From assembly GCA_024402495.1 (NCBI GenBank), contig JAKSTR010000018.1, positions 1-42,886 on the forward strand: DNA of 42,886 nucleotides, written 5' to 3'. The notes beneath the pieces are model-generated. The model was not told the origin of the DNA. It made no database searches and saw only the letters and a list, made by a program, of their open reading frames with translations. The position numbers and the translations under genes are program-made. This stretch comes from Treponemataceae bacterium (GTDB lineage: Bacteria > Spirochaetota > Spirochaetia > Treponematales > Treponemataceae). Shown in pieces: positions 1-8,231 of this stretch (position 1 is the stretch's first letter; each line of letters begins with the position of its first letter).

Positions 1-528
1 AAAGTGCGCTAAATAATAAGAAAAATTCAAGGAATTTTCAATATGAAAGGAAACGGGAAAAAAGTCATTACGAAATTTGTTCATTCCTGTTATTCCAAAA
101 GAAAACAGTCATTCCGAACTCGTTTCGGAATCCGATGCTTTTGCGGCTTGCTTTTTTCTCTAACCATATCTTGATGTAGGCATGCGCTATTCGATTATCT
201 CTAATTTCCGCTGGGTCTATGCGCAAAGCCCATAGTTTTCGCAAAAGCGAAAACTACGCCAATTTATATGTGCTTTGCAAAAACTGGGGCTATTTTTATG
301 GACATTTTATTGTGCTTTTGCTGTTTGTTCTTGTCATTCCAAAAGAAAACAGTCATTCCGAACTCGTTTCGGAATCTGATTCTGATAACAGACCAGATGC
401 TGAAATAAATTCAGCATGACACGCTTTTGCTGCTTTAGGTGCGCAAAAAATGGACTTTCTGCAAACGTAGAAAAACTGCTAAAAAAAGCTGTCCTGATAT
501 CCGGGCAGCTTTTTCCCAATTTTCAATT
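1..528. repeat. Repeat-rich intergenic region at the left edge
   Basis: No credible gene is visible; short reading frames here run through repeats. A 41-base exact direct repeat occurs at 92-132 and 336-376. Each copy ends in the 21-base palindrome ATTCCGAA-N5-TTCGGAAT (111-131 and 355-375). A related palindrome ATGCTGAA-N5-TTCAGCAT lies at 397-417. A perfect hairpin with 9-base arms AGTTTTCGC/GCGAAAACT and an AAAA loop spans 234-255; it corresponds to the CCAGTTTTGC hairpin of the composite repeats at 2601-2923, here in the opposite orientation. Confidence 0.75.
484..514 (-). terminator. Rho-independent terminator of the esterase gene
   Basis: Inverted repeat AAAAGCTGTCC / GGGCAGCTTTT, about 14 bases beyond the stop of the minus-strand esterase. 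Read on the minus strand the stem is followed by a run of T. Confidence 0.7.
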
Positions 529-1494
529 TTACAGTGCCTGGCAGAAAAACTGATAGGTTTTGTCGCCAAATTGCGGAATGAATTCGTGTCCGTAGTCCGG
601 GTAAATTATCTGCTGTTTTTTTGCCTTTATTTTGTTGTACATTGCAAACTGGGTAGACGGCGGACAGATATTGTCCTGCAGTCCGGTTGCCATTAAAACT
701 TCGCCTTTTATGCGCGGCGCCAAAAACTGCAAGTCCAGATAGCCCAGCCGGGTAAAAAGTTCCTCTTCGTGTTCGTGTGCCGGGTCAAACCATCTGAAAT
801 AGTGGCGGATTTCTCCGTAGGCGTCGCGCGCCAAATCCATATCCCAAACGCGTTTAAAATCGCACAAAAACGGGTAAACCGGCGCAAGGCGTGCAATGCG
901 CGGTTCAAGCGCGGCGCAGGCAATAGTTAAGGCTCCGCCCTGCGAACCGCCCATAGCAAAAACCCGATTTTCGTCTACAAAATCAAAGCCCATTACAATT
1001 TTGGCAAGTTCTGCGGTATCAAGATAAATGTGGCGCATAATCATATTGTCCGGGTTCGGATCCTGACAGCCGCGCATAAAATATCCAACCGAAGTAAAGG
1101 TTTTCGGCCCGCCGGTATCTTCCGATAAAAAGCTTTCGCCGCGCACGTCCAGCGCAACTACTACAAAACCGCTTGCCGCATACGCCAGCTTTTCGTTCCA
1201 GTCGCCTGAAGTGCAGTTGTAGCCGTGAAACTGCAAAATAGCCGGTGCTTTTTTGCCGAGATTTTTAGGCTTTAACAGCTTTGCGTGAATGCGCGCGTTC
1301 CGTACGCCGGTAAAGAACATATCAAAACAGTCGGCAACCGGCGAAACAAATTCGGCTGGTTTCAGTTCAACATTGGGCTCAACGGCGTTCATTTCGGCTA
1401 AAGCGCGTTTCCAGTATTCTTCGTGGTCAGCCGGTTTGGGACTGCAGCCCTTGTACCGCTGTAATTCTTTTAATGGCATGTCTAAAATTGGCAT
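529..1494 (-). CDS. Acetyl xylan esterase / cephalosporin-C deacetylase family (CE7)
   Basis: An alpha/beta-hydrolase of 321 residues, the usual CE7 length. Enzymes of this family remove acetyl groups from xylo-oligosaccharides and similar small acetyl esters, normally in the cytoplasm. The nucleophile elbow GGSQGG places the catalytic serine at S184. The probable acid is D274 (GLQDNICPP) and the histidine is H303 (YPDYGHEF). The family's RGQ-type segment appears as DVRGES near residue 117. No signal peptide is seen, so it probably acts on imported acetylated oligosaccharides. AAGGGAG at 1501-1509 gives a good ribosome binding site for the ATG at 1494. It is divergent from deoD. With the GH5 cellulase at 17328 it indicates plant cell-wall use. 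Confidence 0.88.
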   Translation of the reverse strand: MPILDMPLKELQRYKGCSPKPADHEEYWKRALAEMNAVEPNVELKPAEFVSPVADCFDMFFTGVRNARIHAKLLKPKNLGKKAPAILQFHGYNCTSGDWNEKLAYAASGFVVVALDVRGESFLSEDTGGPKTFTSVGYFMRGCQDPNPDNMIMRHIYLDTAELAKIVMGFDFVDENRVFAMGGSQGGALTIACAALEPRIARLAPVYPFLCDFKRVWDMDLARDAYGEIRHYFRWFDPAHEHEEELFTRLGYLDLQFLAPRIKGEVLMATGLQDNICPPSTQFAMYNKIKAKKQQIIYPDYGHEFIPQFGDKTYQFFCQAL

Positions 1495-1843
1495 AAAAAA
1501 CTCCCTTTTTTTTGTGTTTTTCTTTTATTATTTGTCCATTCTTAAAATTTGTAAATCAGCTTGAAACCAAGTACCAAGCCTAATCTCAAAACAGCACCAT
1601 TTATATAGAAGAAAACTTCAAATTTTCCTAAAAATCCAAACCGCGTTTTATAGTTCAAATGAAAAATGATGTATAATATTGAACATACAGTTATCAGGTA
1701 AAATGTTGATTTGTGTAAAATGTCATAAAAACAGTCGTTGCAGTGACTGCCGAAAGGCTGTTTTTATCAAATTTTACAGTTTTTTGCCTTTATGTATAAC
1801 TCGAAATTAAATCTGATACATTTCAATATAAAAGGAAAATACC
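1495..1843. promoter_or_regulatory. Divergent intergenic region with probable deoD promoter and leader
   Basis: This gap separates the esterase (-) from deoD (+). A consensus -10 hexamer TATAAT lies at 1672-1677 with no convincing -35. It would start a deoD transcript near 1684, giving a leader of about 160 bases that contains the large hairpin listed separately at 1714-1778. AAAGGA at 1832-1837 is the deoD ribosome binding site. No consensus purine-riboswitch core was recognised. Confidence 0.4.
1714..1778 (+). promoter_or_regulatory. Large imperfect hairpin in the deoD leader
   Basis: Two 21-base arms at 1714-1734 and 1758-1778 pair at 19 of 21 positions: TGTAAAA-N4-ATAAAAACAG against CTGTTTTTAT-N4-TTTTACA. 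They enclose a 23-base loop. Within the top of the structure GCC-GAAA-GGC can form a GNRA-type alternative. The CTGTTTTTAT end resembles an intrinsic terminator, so it may be an attenuator in front of deoD. This is an inference from position and shape only. Confidence 0.55.
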
Positions 1844-2569
1844 ATGAGTACACCGCATAACAGCGCCCAGCCCGGCGATATAGCACCTTCGGTTTTGCTG
1901 CCCGGCGACCCCTTGCGCGCAAAATACGTTGCAGAAAAATATTTAACCGGTGCAAAACAGATAACCGGCGTGCGCAATATGCTGGGCTTTACCGGAATGT
2001 ACGGCAATACGCCGGTAACGGTAATGGGCAGCGGCATGGGCGGCCCCAGCTGCGGCATTTACAGCTACGAATTATTCAGTTTTTACAACGTAGAACAAAT
2101 AATACGCATTGGTACTGCCGGCGGTTTGGCACAAAACCTTAAAGTGGGCGATCTGGTTTTTGCAATGACCGCCAGCACCGACAGCAACTGGGCTCATCAG
2201 TATAATTTGAACGGCAGTTTTTCTCCCTGCGGCGATTTTGAACTTTTGAATAAAGCCGTAGAATTTGCCCGGAAGAAAAATTTTGGCTATGCGGTTGGTT
2301 CTGTATTTTCTTCTGATCTTTTCAGCCAGTACGACGCAAGCAACCAGACCACAGGCGAAGAAAGCTGGCGACCCTGGGCGCGTATGGGCTGCCTTGCGCA
2401 GGATATGGAAACTTTTGCGCTGTACAGTACCGCAAGCTGGCTAAAAAAACGCGCGCTTTCAATTTTAACCCACACGGATTCGTGCATAAACAACGAGCAT
2501 TTGCCGGCAGAAAAGCGTTTAAGCGCCCTTGAACCCATGTTTGAAACCGCGCTGAACTGCCTGCTGTAA
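1844..2569 (+). CDS. deoD: Purine nucleoside phosphorylase, DeoD type
   Basis: This 241-residue cytoplasmic enzyme cleaves purine (deoxy)ribonucleosides with phosphate to give free base and (deoxy)ribose 1-phosphate in nucleoside salvage. Family signatures are clear: TPHNSA at residues 3-8, GDPLRAKYVAEKYL from 21 (phosphate-binding G21 and R25), IRIGTAGG with R88, the ribose-binding DMET with E189, and TDS with D212 matching the catalytic Asp of the E. coli SD motif (usually SDH, here TDSC). R225 matches the E. coli Arg that assists base protonation. The ATG follows a good AAAGGA site. Length is typical of hexameric NP-I enzymes (about 235-240). No other deoxyribose-catabolism gene adjoins it. 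Confidence 0.93.
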   Translation: MSTPHNSAQPGDIAPSVLLPGDPLRAKYVAEKYLTGAKQITGVRNMLGFTGMYGNTPVTVMGSGMGGPSCGIYSYELFSFYNVEQIIRIGTAGGLAQNLKVGDLVFAMTASTDSNWAHQYNLNGSFSPCGDFELLNKAVEFARKKNFGYAVGSVFSSDLFSQYDASNQTTGEESWRPWARMGCLAQDMETFALYSTASWLKKRALSILTHTDSCINNEHLPAEKRLSALEPMFETALNCLL

Positions 2570-3111
2570 AGTGACATTGTTACGCTTGTATGTAAAAGTA
2601 CATTAAGACTTTTATAAAAATAGTCCCAGTTTTGCACCGGCAAAACTGGGGGCTTTTGCATGTACCAAACAATGGTTAGAGAAAAAGCAAACAGCAAAAG
2701 CATTGTCATGCTGAACTTGGTTCAGCATCCGATATGCTAACAAAAGCAGATTCCGAAACGAGTTCGGAATGACACAATGAACAAAGAAAAAGCACATTCA
2801 AGCTTTTATAAAACTAGTCCCAGTTTTGCCACCGGCAAAAACTGGGGGCTTTTGCATGTACCAAACAATGGTTAGAGAAAAAGCAAACAGCAAAAGCCTC
2901 GGATTCCGAAACAGGTTCGGAATGACGGAAAATCCCGAATGGCGCTTGTTTATTGACATGAGAAAGACGTTTTTTATTCAGATATAGGAAGAATTGAATA
3001 ACTTTTTGTTCTTTGGGCAATATCACAGTTAACTTGTAAAATTCAGTATGGCACAAAAGCTGAAAATGGCTTAAAATTATTAACTGAAAATATTTTACAA
3101 TTGGGCAAAAA
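2570..3111. repeat. Tandem composite palindromic repeats between deoD and the next gene
   Basis: A composite element of about 100 bases occurs twice in direct orientation, 2601-2701 and 2795-2897. Each begins CATT(C/A)AAG.CTTTTATAAAA, continues with a strong hairpin (CCCAGTTTTGC/GCAAAACTGGG at 2625-2650; equivalent at 2819-2844) and ends with a shared segment of about 55 bases finishing GCAAACAGCAAAAGC. The first is followed by palindromes ATGCTGAA-N5-TTCAGCAT (2708-2728) and ATTCCGAA-N5-TTCGGAAT (2750-2770), the second by ATTCCGAA-N5-TTCGGAAT (2903-2923). Short reading frames across it are repeat translations, not genes. 2924-3111 is AT-rich, with a TTGACA at 2953-2958. Confidence 0.85.
3096..3111 (+). 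promoter_or_regulatory. -10-like TACAAT next to a GTG start
   Basis: TACAAT at 3096-3101 predicts transcription start near 3108, only about 4 bases before the GTG at 3112, where no Shine-Dalgarno sequence is visible. It is one of the weaker members of the leaderless-start group. Confidence 0.3.
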
Positions 3112-3993
3112 GTGCAAATTTTCTTAACGGACATAAACAGCAAGCCATTTTCTCTTAAAATAAAGCCTTTGTTTTTCAGGCTGCTGACCGTTTTTGCTCT
3201 TTTTTTCTTTGCTTTGCCCGCTTTTGGCGAACAGGAAGTTGTTTTAATTAAAAAAAATGAATACGGCGGCAGGACAATTCAGTATGAATACCAGCCCGGA
3301 GACCGCTATTATTCCCAGCTGGTTTCTTCGGTTTATTATTTCGATGCCAGCGGTTCGGCGTGCCGCGTAATTCATTATTTTAACGAACAGCAGTCGCTTT
3401 TGTCCGGTTTTTCCAGTCAGGAAGAGCGCCTTGAAAACGGCATGGTTTTAAGCTACAAAATGACGCTTAACGCCAAACAGAAAGCAGAGCAGGGTATTGA
3501 TTATTTAATTGAATATATTGGTACCGACGGCAACGTGGTGCGGAAGCAGTTTGTAAAAGGCGAGCTCAGCCTTACCGAAACAGTGGGCAATTTTACCGAC
3601 AATTATCCGCTTTATTCGCTTGAAGTTTTGGAAAAATATTTAATTGAAGACGATACTCAGGAAATTGTTGTTGATAAGGAAGTTTATAAATTCAGCGCGC
3701 AGTTTAACCGCGGGCGCAGTTTTGCAACTATCAGCAGCGGGCAAAAAAACTTAAGCGGCAAAGAAAAATCTTTGGTGAATATTTACATGGACGTGTACAA
3801 CCAGCCCAATCTGGCAAAACTTTTCGTAAAAAAAGTAGAACTTAAGGTTGGCAAGCGCGAATATACCGCGTTTGTGCAGGAACATTTGCTGCCGTTCGTT
3901 AAGAAAAATAACGATTGCTTTATTTCGTATTCGGCAGTGATGTATAACGGCGAACTTTGTCTGCTTTTAACCGATGTGGGCTTGGTAGATTAG
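3112..3993 (+). CDS. Exported protein of unknown function
   Basis: A 293-residue product that I do not recognise. Residues about 14-39 look like a signal peptide: basic KPLFFR, then LLTVFALFFFALPAFG, with a probable cut after AFG. The mature part is rich in Tyr, Lys and beta-type segments, with no Cys motif, no lipobox and no enzyme signature; an Asp/Glu/Lys-rich central part (residues 150-200) precedes a C-terminal beta-rich tail. The GTG start at 3112 has no clear ribosome binding site. A later TTG, giving a shorter and more canonical signal peptide (start MFFRLL), is the alternative. The next gene begins 100 bases downstream on the same strand. Likely a periplasmic or outer-surface protein. 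Confidence 0.6.
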   Translation: MQIFLTDINSKPFSLKIKPLFFRLLTVFALFFFALPAFGEQEVVLIKKNEYGGRTIQYEYQPGDRYYSQLVSSVYYFDASGSACRVIHYFNEQQSLLSGFSSQEERLENGMVLSYKMTLNAKQKAEQGIDYLIEYIGTDGNVVRKQFVKGELSLTETVGNFTDNYPLYSLEVLEKYLIEDDTQEIVVDKEVYKFSAQFNRGRSFATISSGQKNLSGKEKSLVNIYMDVYNQPNLAKLFVKKVELKVGKREYTAFVQEHLLPFVKKNNDCFISYSAVMYNGELCLLLTDVGLVD

Positions 3994-4092
3994 CTTAAAA
4001 TTGAATGAATTGCGCGTTTTTTGCGCCGTTTTATGCTGAAAGCGAAAGTTTTTTAGTTTTGGCGATGAAAATTCTTCTAAAAGGGGGAAATT

Positions 4093-4896
4093 GTGGAGGG
4101 CGAAATGCTTTTTTTGAACAAGGCAATTGAAAAATTGCAGAAAATTGTTGATGAAAGCCAGAATATTGTATTTTTTGGCGGCGCAGGCGTTTCTACCGAA
4201 AGCGGCATTCCAGATTTCAGAAGCACTTCCGGGCTTTACCGGCAGGAATGGAAATATCCGCCGGAAACCATACTTTCCCACGGCTTTTTTATTACCGATA
4301 CCGAAGAATTTTACCGCTTTTACCGGGCAAAAATGCTTATAACCGACGTTAAGCCGAATGCCGCCCACTTGAAACTTGCAGAACTTGAGCAGAAAGGCAA
4401 ACTGAAAGCCGTAATAACCCAGAATATAGACGGTCTGCATCAGGCGGCGGGCAGCAAGTGCGTTTACGAACTGCACGGCAGCATTTTGCGCAATTACTGT
4501 ATGGAATGCCGGCAGTTTTACGACGCAGAATATATAAAAAATTATAAGCCCAAAGATGAAAACGGCAATTTGATAGAAAATCCTACCTTAAAGCAGCTTG
4601 TGCCTGTTTGCAGCTGCCCGGATTGCCGCGGCACTGTAAAGCCCGATGTGGTACTTTACGAAGAAGGTCTTGATAACCAGACAATGGAAAATTCCATTAA
4701 TGCAATTGCCAGCTGCGATACTTTGATTGTTGGCGGCACTTCTTTGGCGGTGTACCCGGCGGCAGGGCTTTTGCGCTATTTTAAGGGCGAAAATCTGGTT
4801 TTAATTAACAAAAGCCATACCAATTACGATTATAAGGCAACTTTGCGTGTAAGCGCGCCAATCGGCGAAGTTTTGTCAAAGATTGAAGTGCGTTGA
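4093..4896 (+). CDS. NAD-dependent protein deacylase, sirtuin (Sir2) family
   Basis: Sirtuins remove acetyl or other acyl groups from protein lysines using NAD+, releasing nicotinamide and O-acyl-ADP-ribose. The whole fold signature is present in 267 residues: NAD-binding GGAGVSTESGIPDFRS (29-44), TQNIDGLH (109-116), catalytic H128 in ELHGS, zinc ligands C136/C139 (CMEC) and C175/C178 (CPDC), and GTSLAVYPAAGLL near the C-terminus. The usual KP-VV-FGE segment reads KPDVVLYEE. The start is uncertain. GTG at 4093 has GGGGG 5 bases upstream. ATG at 4105 (MLFLNK) has GGAGGG only 4 bases upstream. Both keep the domain intact. Confidence 0.92.
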   Translation: MEGEMLFLNKAIEKLQKIVDESQNIVFFGGAGVSTESGIPDFRSTSGLYRQEWKYPPETILSHGFFITDTEEFYRFYRAKMLITDVKPNAAHLKLAELEQKGKLKAVITQNIDGLHQAAGSKCVYELHGSILRNYCMECRQFYDAEYIKNYKPKDENGNLIENPTLKQLVPVCSCPDCRGTVKPDVVLYEEGLDNQTMENSINAIASCDTLIVGGTSLAVYPAAGLLRYFKGENLVLINKSHTNYDYKATLRVSAPIGEVLSKIEVR

Positions 4897-4917
4897 TTTT
4901 TCAGTTTTTTCTGTTAT

Positions 4918-4972
4918 TCGTGTGTCGGGTTTAGTTCCCCGACGCTTGTGGCGATGTTGTTGATTTTTCAAA
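4918..4972 (+). repeat. Short repeat, copy 1 of 2 (other near 14709)
   Basis: The segment TTCGTGTGTCGGGTTT...CCCC...CTTGTGGCGATGTTG matches one at 14710-14782, with one or two mismatches in the shared blocks but a different middle. This copy contains the hairpin GTCGGG-N8-CCCGAC. Both copies sit beside transcript ends. Confidence 0.45.
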
Positions 4973-4997
4973 TTGAAAATTGCAGAGTGCATAAAAA

Positions 4998-5020
4998 AAG
5001 CCCCGAAAAAACGGGGCTTT
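4998..5020. terminator. Bidirectional terminator between sirtuin and LysM genes
   Basis: Perfect hairpin AAAGCCCCG / CGGGGCTTT with a 5-base A-rich loop. Read on the minus strand it is followed by a long T run, serving the LysM gene. On the plus strand it can stop the sirtuin transcript. Confidence 0.8.
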
Positions 5021-5058
5021 GGCTTTTTAAACGGCTTTTAATGCCGGTTTAATGCAAA

Positions 5059-5508
5059 TTACAAAGATTCAGAAATTGCCTGCAATTCTTTGCGTGTTTT
5101 AACGGCTTCGTCGCCAGTTTTGTCGTAGTAAATGTTTGCAATGTCGCGGAAATACAGCTTTAATTTGCTGCGGATTGCTGTACTTTCAAGGTTTGCCTGA
5201 AGGTTAGGAATTGTAAGTTTCATTCCAGGCTGAATTAAGTCAGGGTCAGAAATTGTTTCTTTAGAAGCAAGCAGAATTACAGGGAAGTAATAACCGTAAT
5301 CAGCACCGTAAAATTCTTTTGCAATGTTTGTAAGAGAATCGCCTTTTTTAACGGTGTAAGCTTTTGCGCCAGCCAAAGTAAGCAAATCTGAATAATTTGA
5401 ATAAACTTTGTTGAAAGCTGCATTCAATTTTGCCTGACGTGATGATGAACAGGCAACTGTTGTAAAAAGCACTGCAAGACAGAGTGCTACACTTAAAATC
5501 TTTTTCAT
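5059..5508 (-). CDS. LysM-domain lipoprotein
   Basis: A 149-residue lipoprotein. The signal peptide MKKILSVALCLAVLFTTVAC ends in a lipobox, so C20 would be lipid-modified and the protein anchored in a membrane facing the periplasm. One LysM domain spans about residues 50-101 (YTVKKGDSLTNIAKEFYG ... IQPGMKLTIPN) and probably binds peptidoglycan. The segments before and after it are short helices with no catalytic domain, so a wall-tethering or structural role is more likely than hydrolysis. AGGAGG at about 5513-5518 is a near-perfect ribosome binding site for the ATG at 5508. Monocistronic, ending at the terminator at 4998-5020. Confidence 0.88.
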   Translation of the reverse strand: MKKILSVALCLAVLFTTVACSSSRQAKLNAAFNKVYSNYSDLLTLAGAKAYTVKKGDSLTNIAKEFYGADYGYYFPVILLASKETISDPDLIQPGMKLTIPNLQANLESTAIRSKLKLYFRDIANIYYDKTGDEAVKTRKELQAISESL

Positions 5509-5838
5509 GGTTCCTCCTAGAAAATATCCATTATCTCAAGTTTATCACAGGTTATTTTATAAGAAAAGAAAAAAATCTCATAAATTTTCTCCATTTTCTC
5601 AAAACTTTTTTTCATGCCGAAAAATTAAGCCGTTTTTTCAGTATTTTTCTGCAATTTTTACATATTCCGCACCGCGCTGCAAATTCAGTTTTTTTTCTTA
5701 AAAGAATCAAAAAGCCGTATTTTGTTGAAAGTTATTATTGATAAATTGAAATATATTTCATAAACTGCAATAAAATTTTCAAAAATCAGGGAGCTGCGAT
5801 GCCGTTATTTGGCGCGCTGCTTTTGAAGGAGTAGTTTT
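5509..5838. promoter_or_regulatory. AT-rich divergent intergenic region
   Basis: 330 bases between the LysM gene (-) and the SPFH gene (+). It is very AT-rich and holds no gene. TTGATA (5738-5743) with TAAACT 17 bases later (5761-5766) is a weak promoter candidate for the SPFH gene. GAAGGAG at 5825-5831 is its ribosome binding site. Confidence 0.35.
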
Positions 5839-6741
5839 ATGAAAATGCAAAATGGTAAAAATTTCTTGCCTGCAATTATTGTTCTTGTGGCAGTTCTGGT
5901 TATTTTGCCAAACTGCGGTACAGCCGTTCAGCCAAACGAAGTTGCTGTTATTAAAACAATGGGAAAAATTACAAAGCAGTTGCCGCGTGGTTCCGGTTTC
6001 AGTTTTAAGGTGCCGTTTATGCAAAGCGTTACCAAGCTTGACATGAGCCCGGTAAACTACGAAATGCATTTTGGCATTGGTTCTGACAGCGCTGTTACAG
6101 CCGACATGCAGTCTGTTGGGCTTGATGCAACTTTGGTTTACCGCTTTACCGAAGACGGAATTATGAATTACGTAACAAACTTTACGAAAGACAGTTTGGA
6201 AAAACGTTTCCGTTCAAATACGAACACCTGCGTTAAAGACATAATCGGTAAATATTCAATTTACGATTTGACTTCTTCAACAATTGAAATCAGCGGCAAG
6301 GTTCAGCAGAACTTGACTGCAAAATGTGCCGATATGCCGATTGAAATTGTTTCTGTAAACATTTCCAACTGGGACTGGTCGCAGGAATTTGACCGCATGA
6401 TTCAGGATACGATGAATGCTACCCAGAAAGAAAAAACTGCGAAGGCAAATGTTGCAATTGCAGAAGCTGAAGCCCAGAAACAGGTTGCAGAAGCAAAGGC
6501 AAAGCTTGAAGCTGAAAAACTTAATGCCGAAGCAATGAAAGTTAAAGCCGATGCCGAAGCCTACGAAATGCGTACAAAAAACGCGGCTATACAGGCAACG
6601 CTTGCTACCCAGCGCGAAACCTGGGCACACGACGAAAAGATGAAATACTACGAAAAATGGGACGGTCATCTTGAAGGAGCAAGTGCTTCTAGCTTTATTG
6701 TTACGCCAAATTATTCAGGCTTGAACATTAATACAAAATAA
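5839..6741 (+). CDS. SPFH/band-7 domain membrane protein (prohibitin-like)
   Basis: 300 residues. A hydrophobic segment at 10-24 anchors the protein, followed by an SPFH/band-7 domain (about 30-195, beginning VQPNEVAVIKTMGKI) and a long Ala/Glu/Lys heptad region (about 200-250), the coiled coil that drives ring assembly in prohibitin/stomatin relatives. Such proteins form membrane scaffolds, often with proteases or transporters. No NfeD-type partner or FtsH gene adjoins it, so its client is unknown. LPNC at 23-26 could be read as a relaxed spirochaetal lipobox; a plain transmembrane anchor is the default. The start has a strong GAAGGAG site, and an intrinsic terminator follows directly, so it is monocistronic. 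Confidence 0.82.
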   Translation: MKMQNGKNFLPAIIVLVAVLVILPNCGTAVQPNEVAVIKTMGKITKQLPRGSGFSFKVPFMQSVTKLDMSPVNYEMHFGIGSDSAVTADMQSVGLDATLVYRFTEDGIMNYVTNFTKDSLEKRFRSNTNTCVKDIIGKYSIYDLTSSTIEISGKVQQNLTAKCADMPIEIVSVNISNWDWSQEFDRMIQDTMNATQKEKTAKANVAIAEAEAQKQVAEAKAKLEAEKLNAEAMKVKADAEAYEMRTKNAAIQATLATQRETWAHDEKMKYYEKWDGHLEGASASSFIVTPNYSGLNINTK

Positions 6742-6763
6742 ATTGCAGTTTGCAATTTGCGCC

Positions 6764-6810
6764 AAAAGGCGGGCAATGTGAAGGTTTCTTTAAAGTTGCC
6801 CGCCTTTTTA
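6764..6810 (+). terminator. Terminator of the SPFH gene
   Basis: Arms AAAAGGCGGGCAA (6764-6776) and TTGCCCGCCTTTT (6796-6808) pair perfectly over 13 bases and are followed by T-rich sequence. Confidence 0.88.
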
Positions 6811-6918
6811 TTTTTTCATATTTTTGGGGCGGCACATATCGCCAAAAGGCAAAAATCTATTGATTTTCTTCTATAGTAAAGCTACATTTTAAGCCACATT
6901 TGCATTTGCGAGGATTTT

Positions 6919-8097
6919 ATGCAAAAAGTTTTTGCCTTTATAAAAAAAGAAGTCGTTCTGATTGTTGCCCTGGTTCTGGCAATAATTTCTTCCTTTATTG
7001 TGCCGCCCGGCAAGGAATATCTGGGCTACATTGATTTTAAAACCCTGTGCCTGCTTTTTGCCCTTATGGCAATTATGGCTGGCTACAAAAAAATCGGGCT
7101 TTTCCGCCAGATTGGTATGTTTCTGCTCAACAGAACTAATTCTGTGCTGGGCATTTTGTGCGTGCTTATCTTTTTGCCGTTTTTTTTAAGCATGCTTATA
7201 ACCAACGACGTTGCGCTGATAACTTTTGTTCCGTTTGCGCTGGTTGTTTTAACCATGTTCGGCAAAAACGGGCTGGTTGTTCCCTGCGTAGTTTTGCAAA
7301 CTATCGCCGCAAATCTTGGCAGCATGCTTCTGCCAATGGGCAATCCGCAAAATCTTTATTTGTATTCCAAAAGCGGCATAAGTTTGGGCGGCTTTGTTGC
7401 AATTATGCTGCCTTACACAATTTTGTCGTTCCTGCTTATTTTTGCGTGCATTCTGGTGGTTGTAAAAAAATGCCAGAAAACCACGCGTCTGGAAATTGAC
7501 CAGAACGCACAGCCAAACAATGCCCAGCCGGAAACTGCGGCACAAACCAGACAAAGCCGGTGCGAAAAAAATAAAAAACTGTCGCTTGTTTTGTTTTCTT
7601 TGCTGTTTCTGCTTGCATTTCTGGCAATTGCAAAAATTCTGCACCAGTATGTGCTTGCCGCTATTGTTCTTGCCTTTTTTATAATTTACGACATTTCGGT
7701 TTTAAAAGACGTCGATTATTCGCTTCTGCTGACCTTTATCGGGTTTTTCATTTTTATCGGAAACATGGGCAATATTCAGGCTTTCAGCGATTTTCTGCAA
7801 AAAATTATCTTAAACCACGAAACGCTGGTTGCGGTTCTTGCCAGCCAGGTAATTTCAAATGTTCCGGCAGCGCTGCTTTTAAGCGGCTTTACCGGCGATT
7901 ATACCGCGCTGATTATCGGCACAAACTTGGGCGGGCTTGGCACGCTGATTGCAAGCATGGCAAGCCTGATTTCCTTTAAGCAGATTACCGCCAACGCGCC
8001 CCTGCAAAAAGGCAAATATTTTGCGTGGTTTACCGCTTCAAACGTTGCATTTTTGATTCTGCTTCTGGCAGAATGGCTGCTGCTCCGCCTGTTCTGA
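6919..8097 (+). CDS. Ion-transporter superfamily permease (SLC13/ArsB/CitT-like)
   Basis: A 392-residue polytopic inner-membrane protein with about 10-11 hydrophobic helices, split by a polar Gln/Asn/Lys-rich cytoplasmic loop near residues 190-218. The two helix-breaking signatures of the superfamily are visible: SMLITNDVALITFVPFAL (about 94-111) and MGNPQNLYLYS (about 140-150), with a second internal repeat around QVISNVPAALLLSGF. Members carry dicarboxylates, citrate, sulfate or arsenite, usually with sodium or protons. The sequence alone does not name the substrate, and no ars or cit gene is nearby. GAGGA 6 bases before the ATG supports the start. A terminator follows at 8120. Confidence 0.8.
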   Translation: MQKVFAFIKKEVVLIVALVLAIISSFIVPPGKEYLGYIDFKTLCLLFALMAIMAGYKKIGLFRQIGMFLLNRTNSVLGILCVLIFLPFFLSMLITNDVALITFVPFALVVLTMFGKNGLVVPCVVLQTIAANLGSMLLPMGNPQNLYLYSKSGISLGGFVAIMLPYTILSFLLIFACILVVVKKCQKTTRLEIDQNAQPNNAQPETAAQTRQSRCEKNKKLSLVLFSLLFLLAFLAIAKILHQYVLAAIVLAFFIIYDISVLKDVDYSLLLTFIGFFIFIGNMGNIQAFSDFLQKIILNHETLVAVLASQVISNVPAALLLSGFTGDYTALIIGTNLGGLGTLIASMASLISFKQITANAPLQKGKYFAWFTASNVAFLILLLAEWLLLRLF

Positions 8098-8119
8098 AAA
8101 ATACTGAAAACGAATTATC

Positions 8120-8153
8120 CCAAAAAAGCAGGTATTTTATGCCTGCTTTTTTA
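8120..8153 (+). terminator. Terminator of the permease gene
   Basis: AAAAAAGCAGG-N8-CCTGCTTTTTT hairpin 23 bases after the stop, with a T tract. Confidence 0.85.
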
Positions 8154-8231
8154 TTTGGGTAAAATGTTTTATAATTTTTCAGGTTTTGCGCTTGTTTTGG
8201 CAGGCTGGCTAAACCTGTATAGGAGAAAATT

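Noticed and set aside
219-696. Several 60-90 codon frames in the left-edge region
   Set aside because: They translate the palindromic repeats (IPKRVRND-, HSE.VSES-type peptides) or run antisense into the esterase gene.
1684-1843. Possible purine riboswitch upstream of deoD
   Set aside because: The conserved purine-aptamer joining sequences were not found; the hairpin is real, but the class cannot be named.
2287-3143. Minus-strand frames of 61-140 codons around 2300-3140
   Set aside because: They cross the composite repeats and deoD antisense; the same peptide (CFFSNHCLVHAKAPSF) recurs because the DNA repeat recurs.
4998-5020. GCCCC/GGGGC hairpin considered as a repeat family, as similar ones occur at 29309 and 14589
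   Set aside because: Only the generic GC stem is shared; the flanks differ, so these are ordinary terminators or chance.
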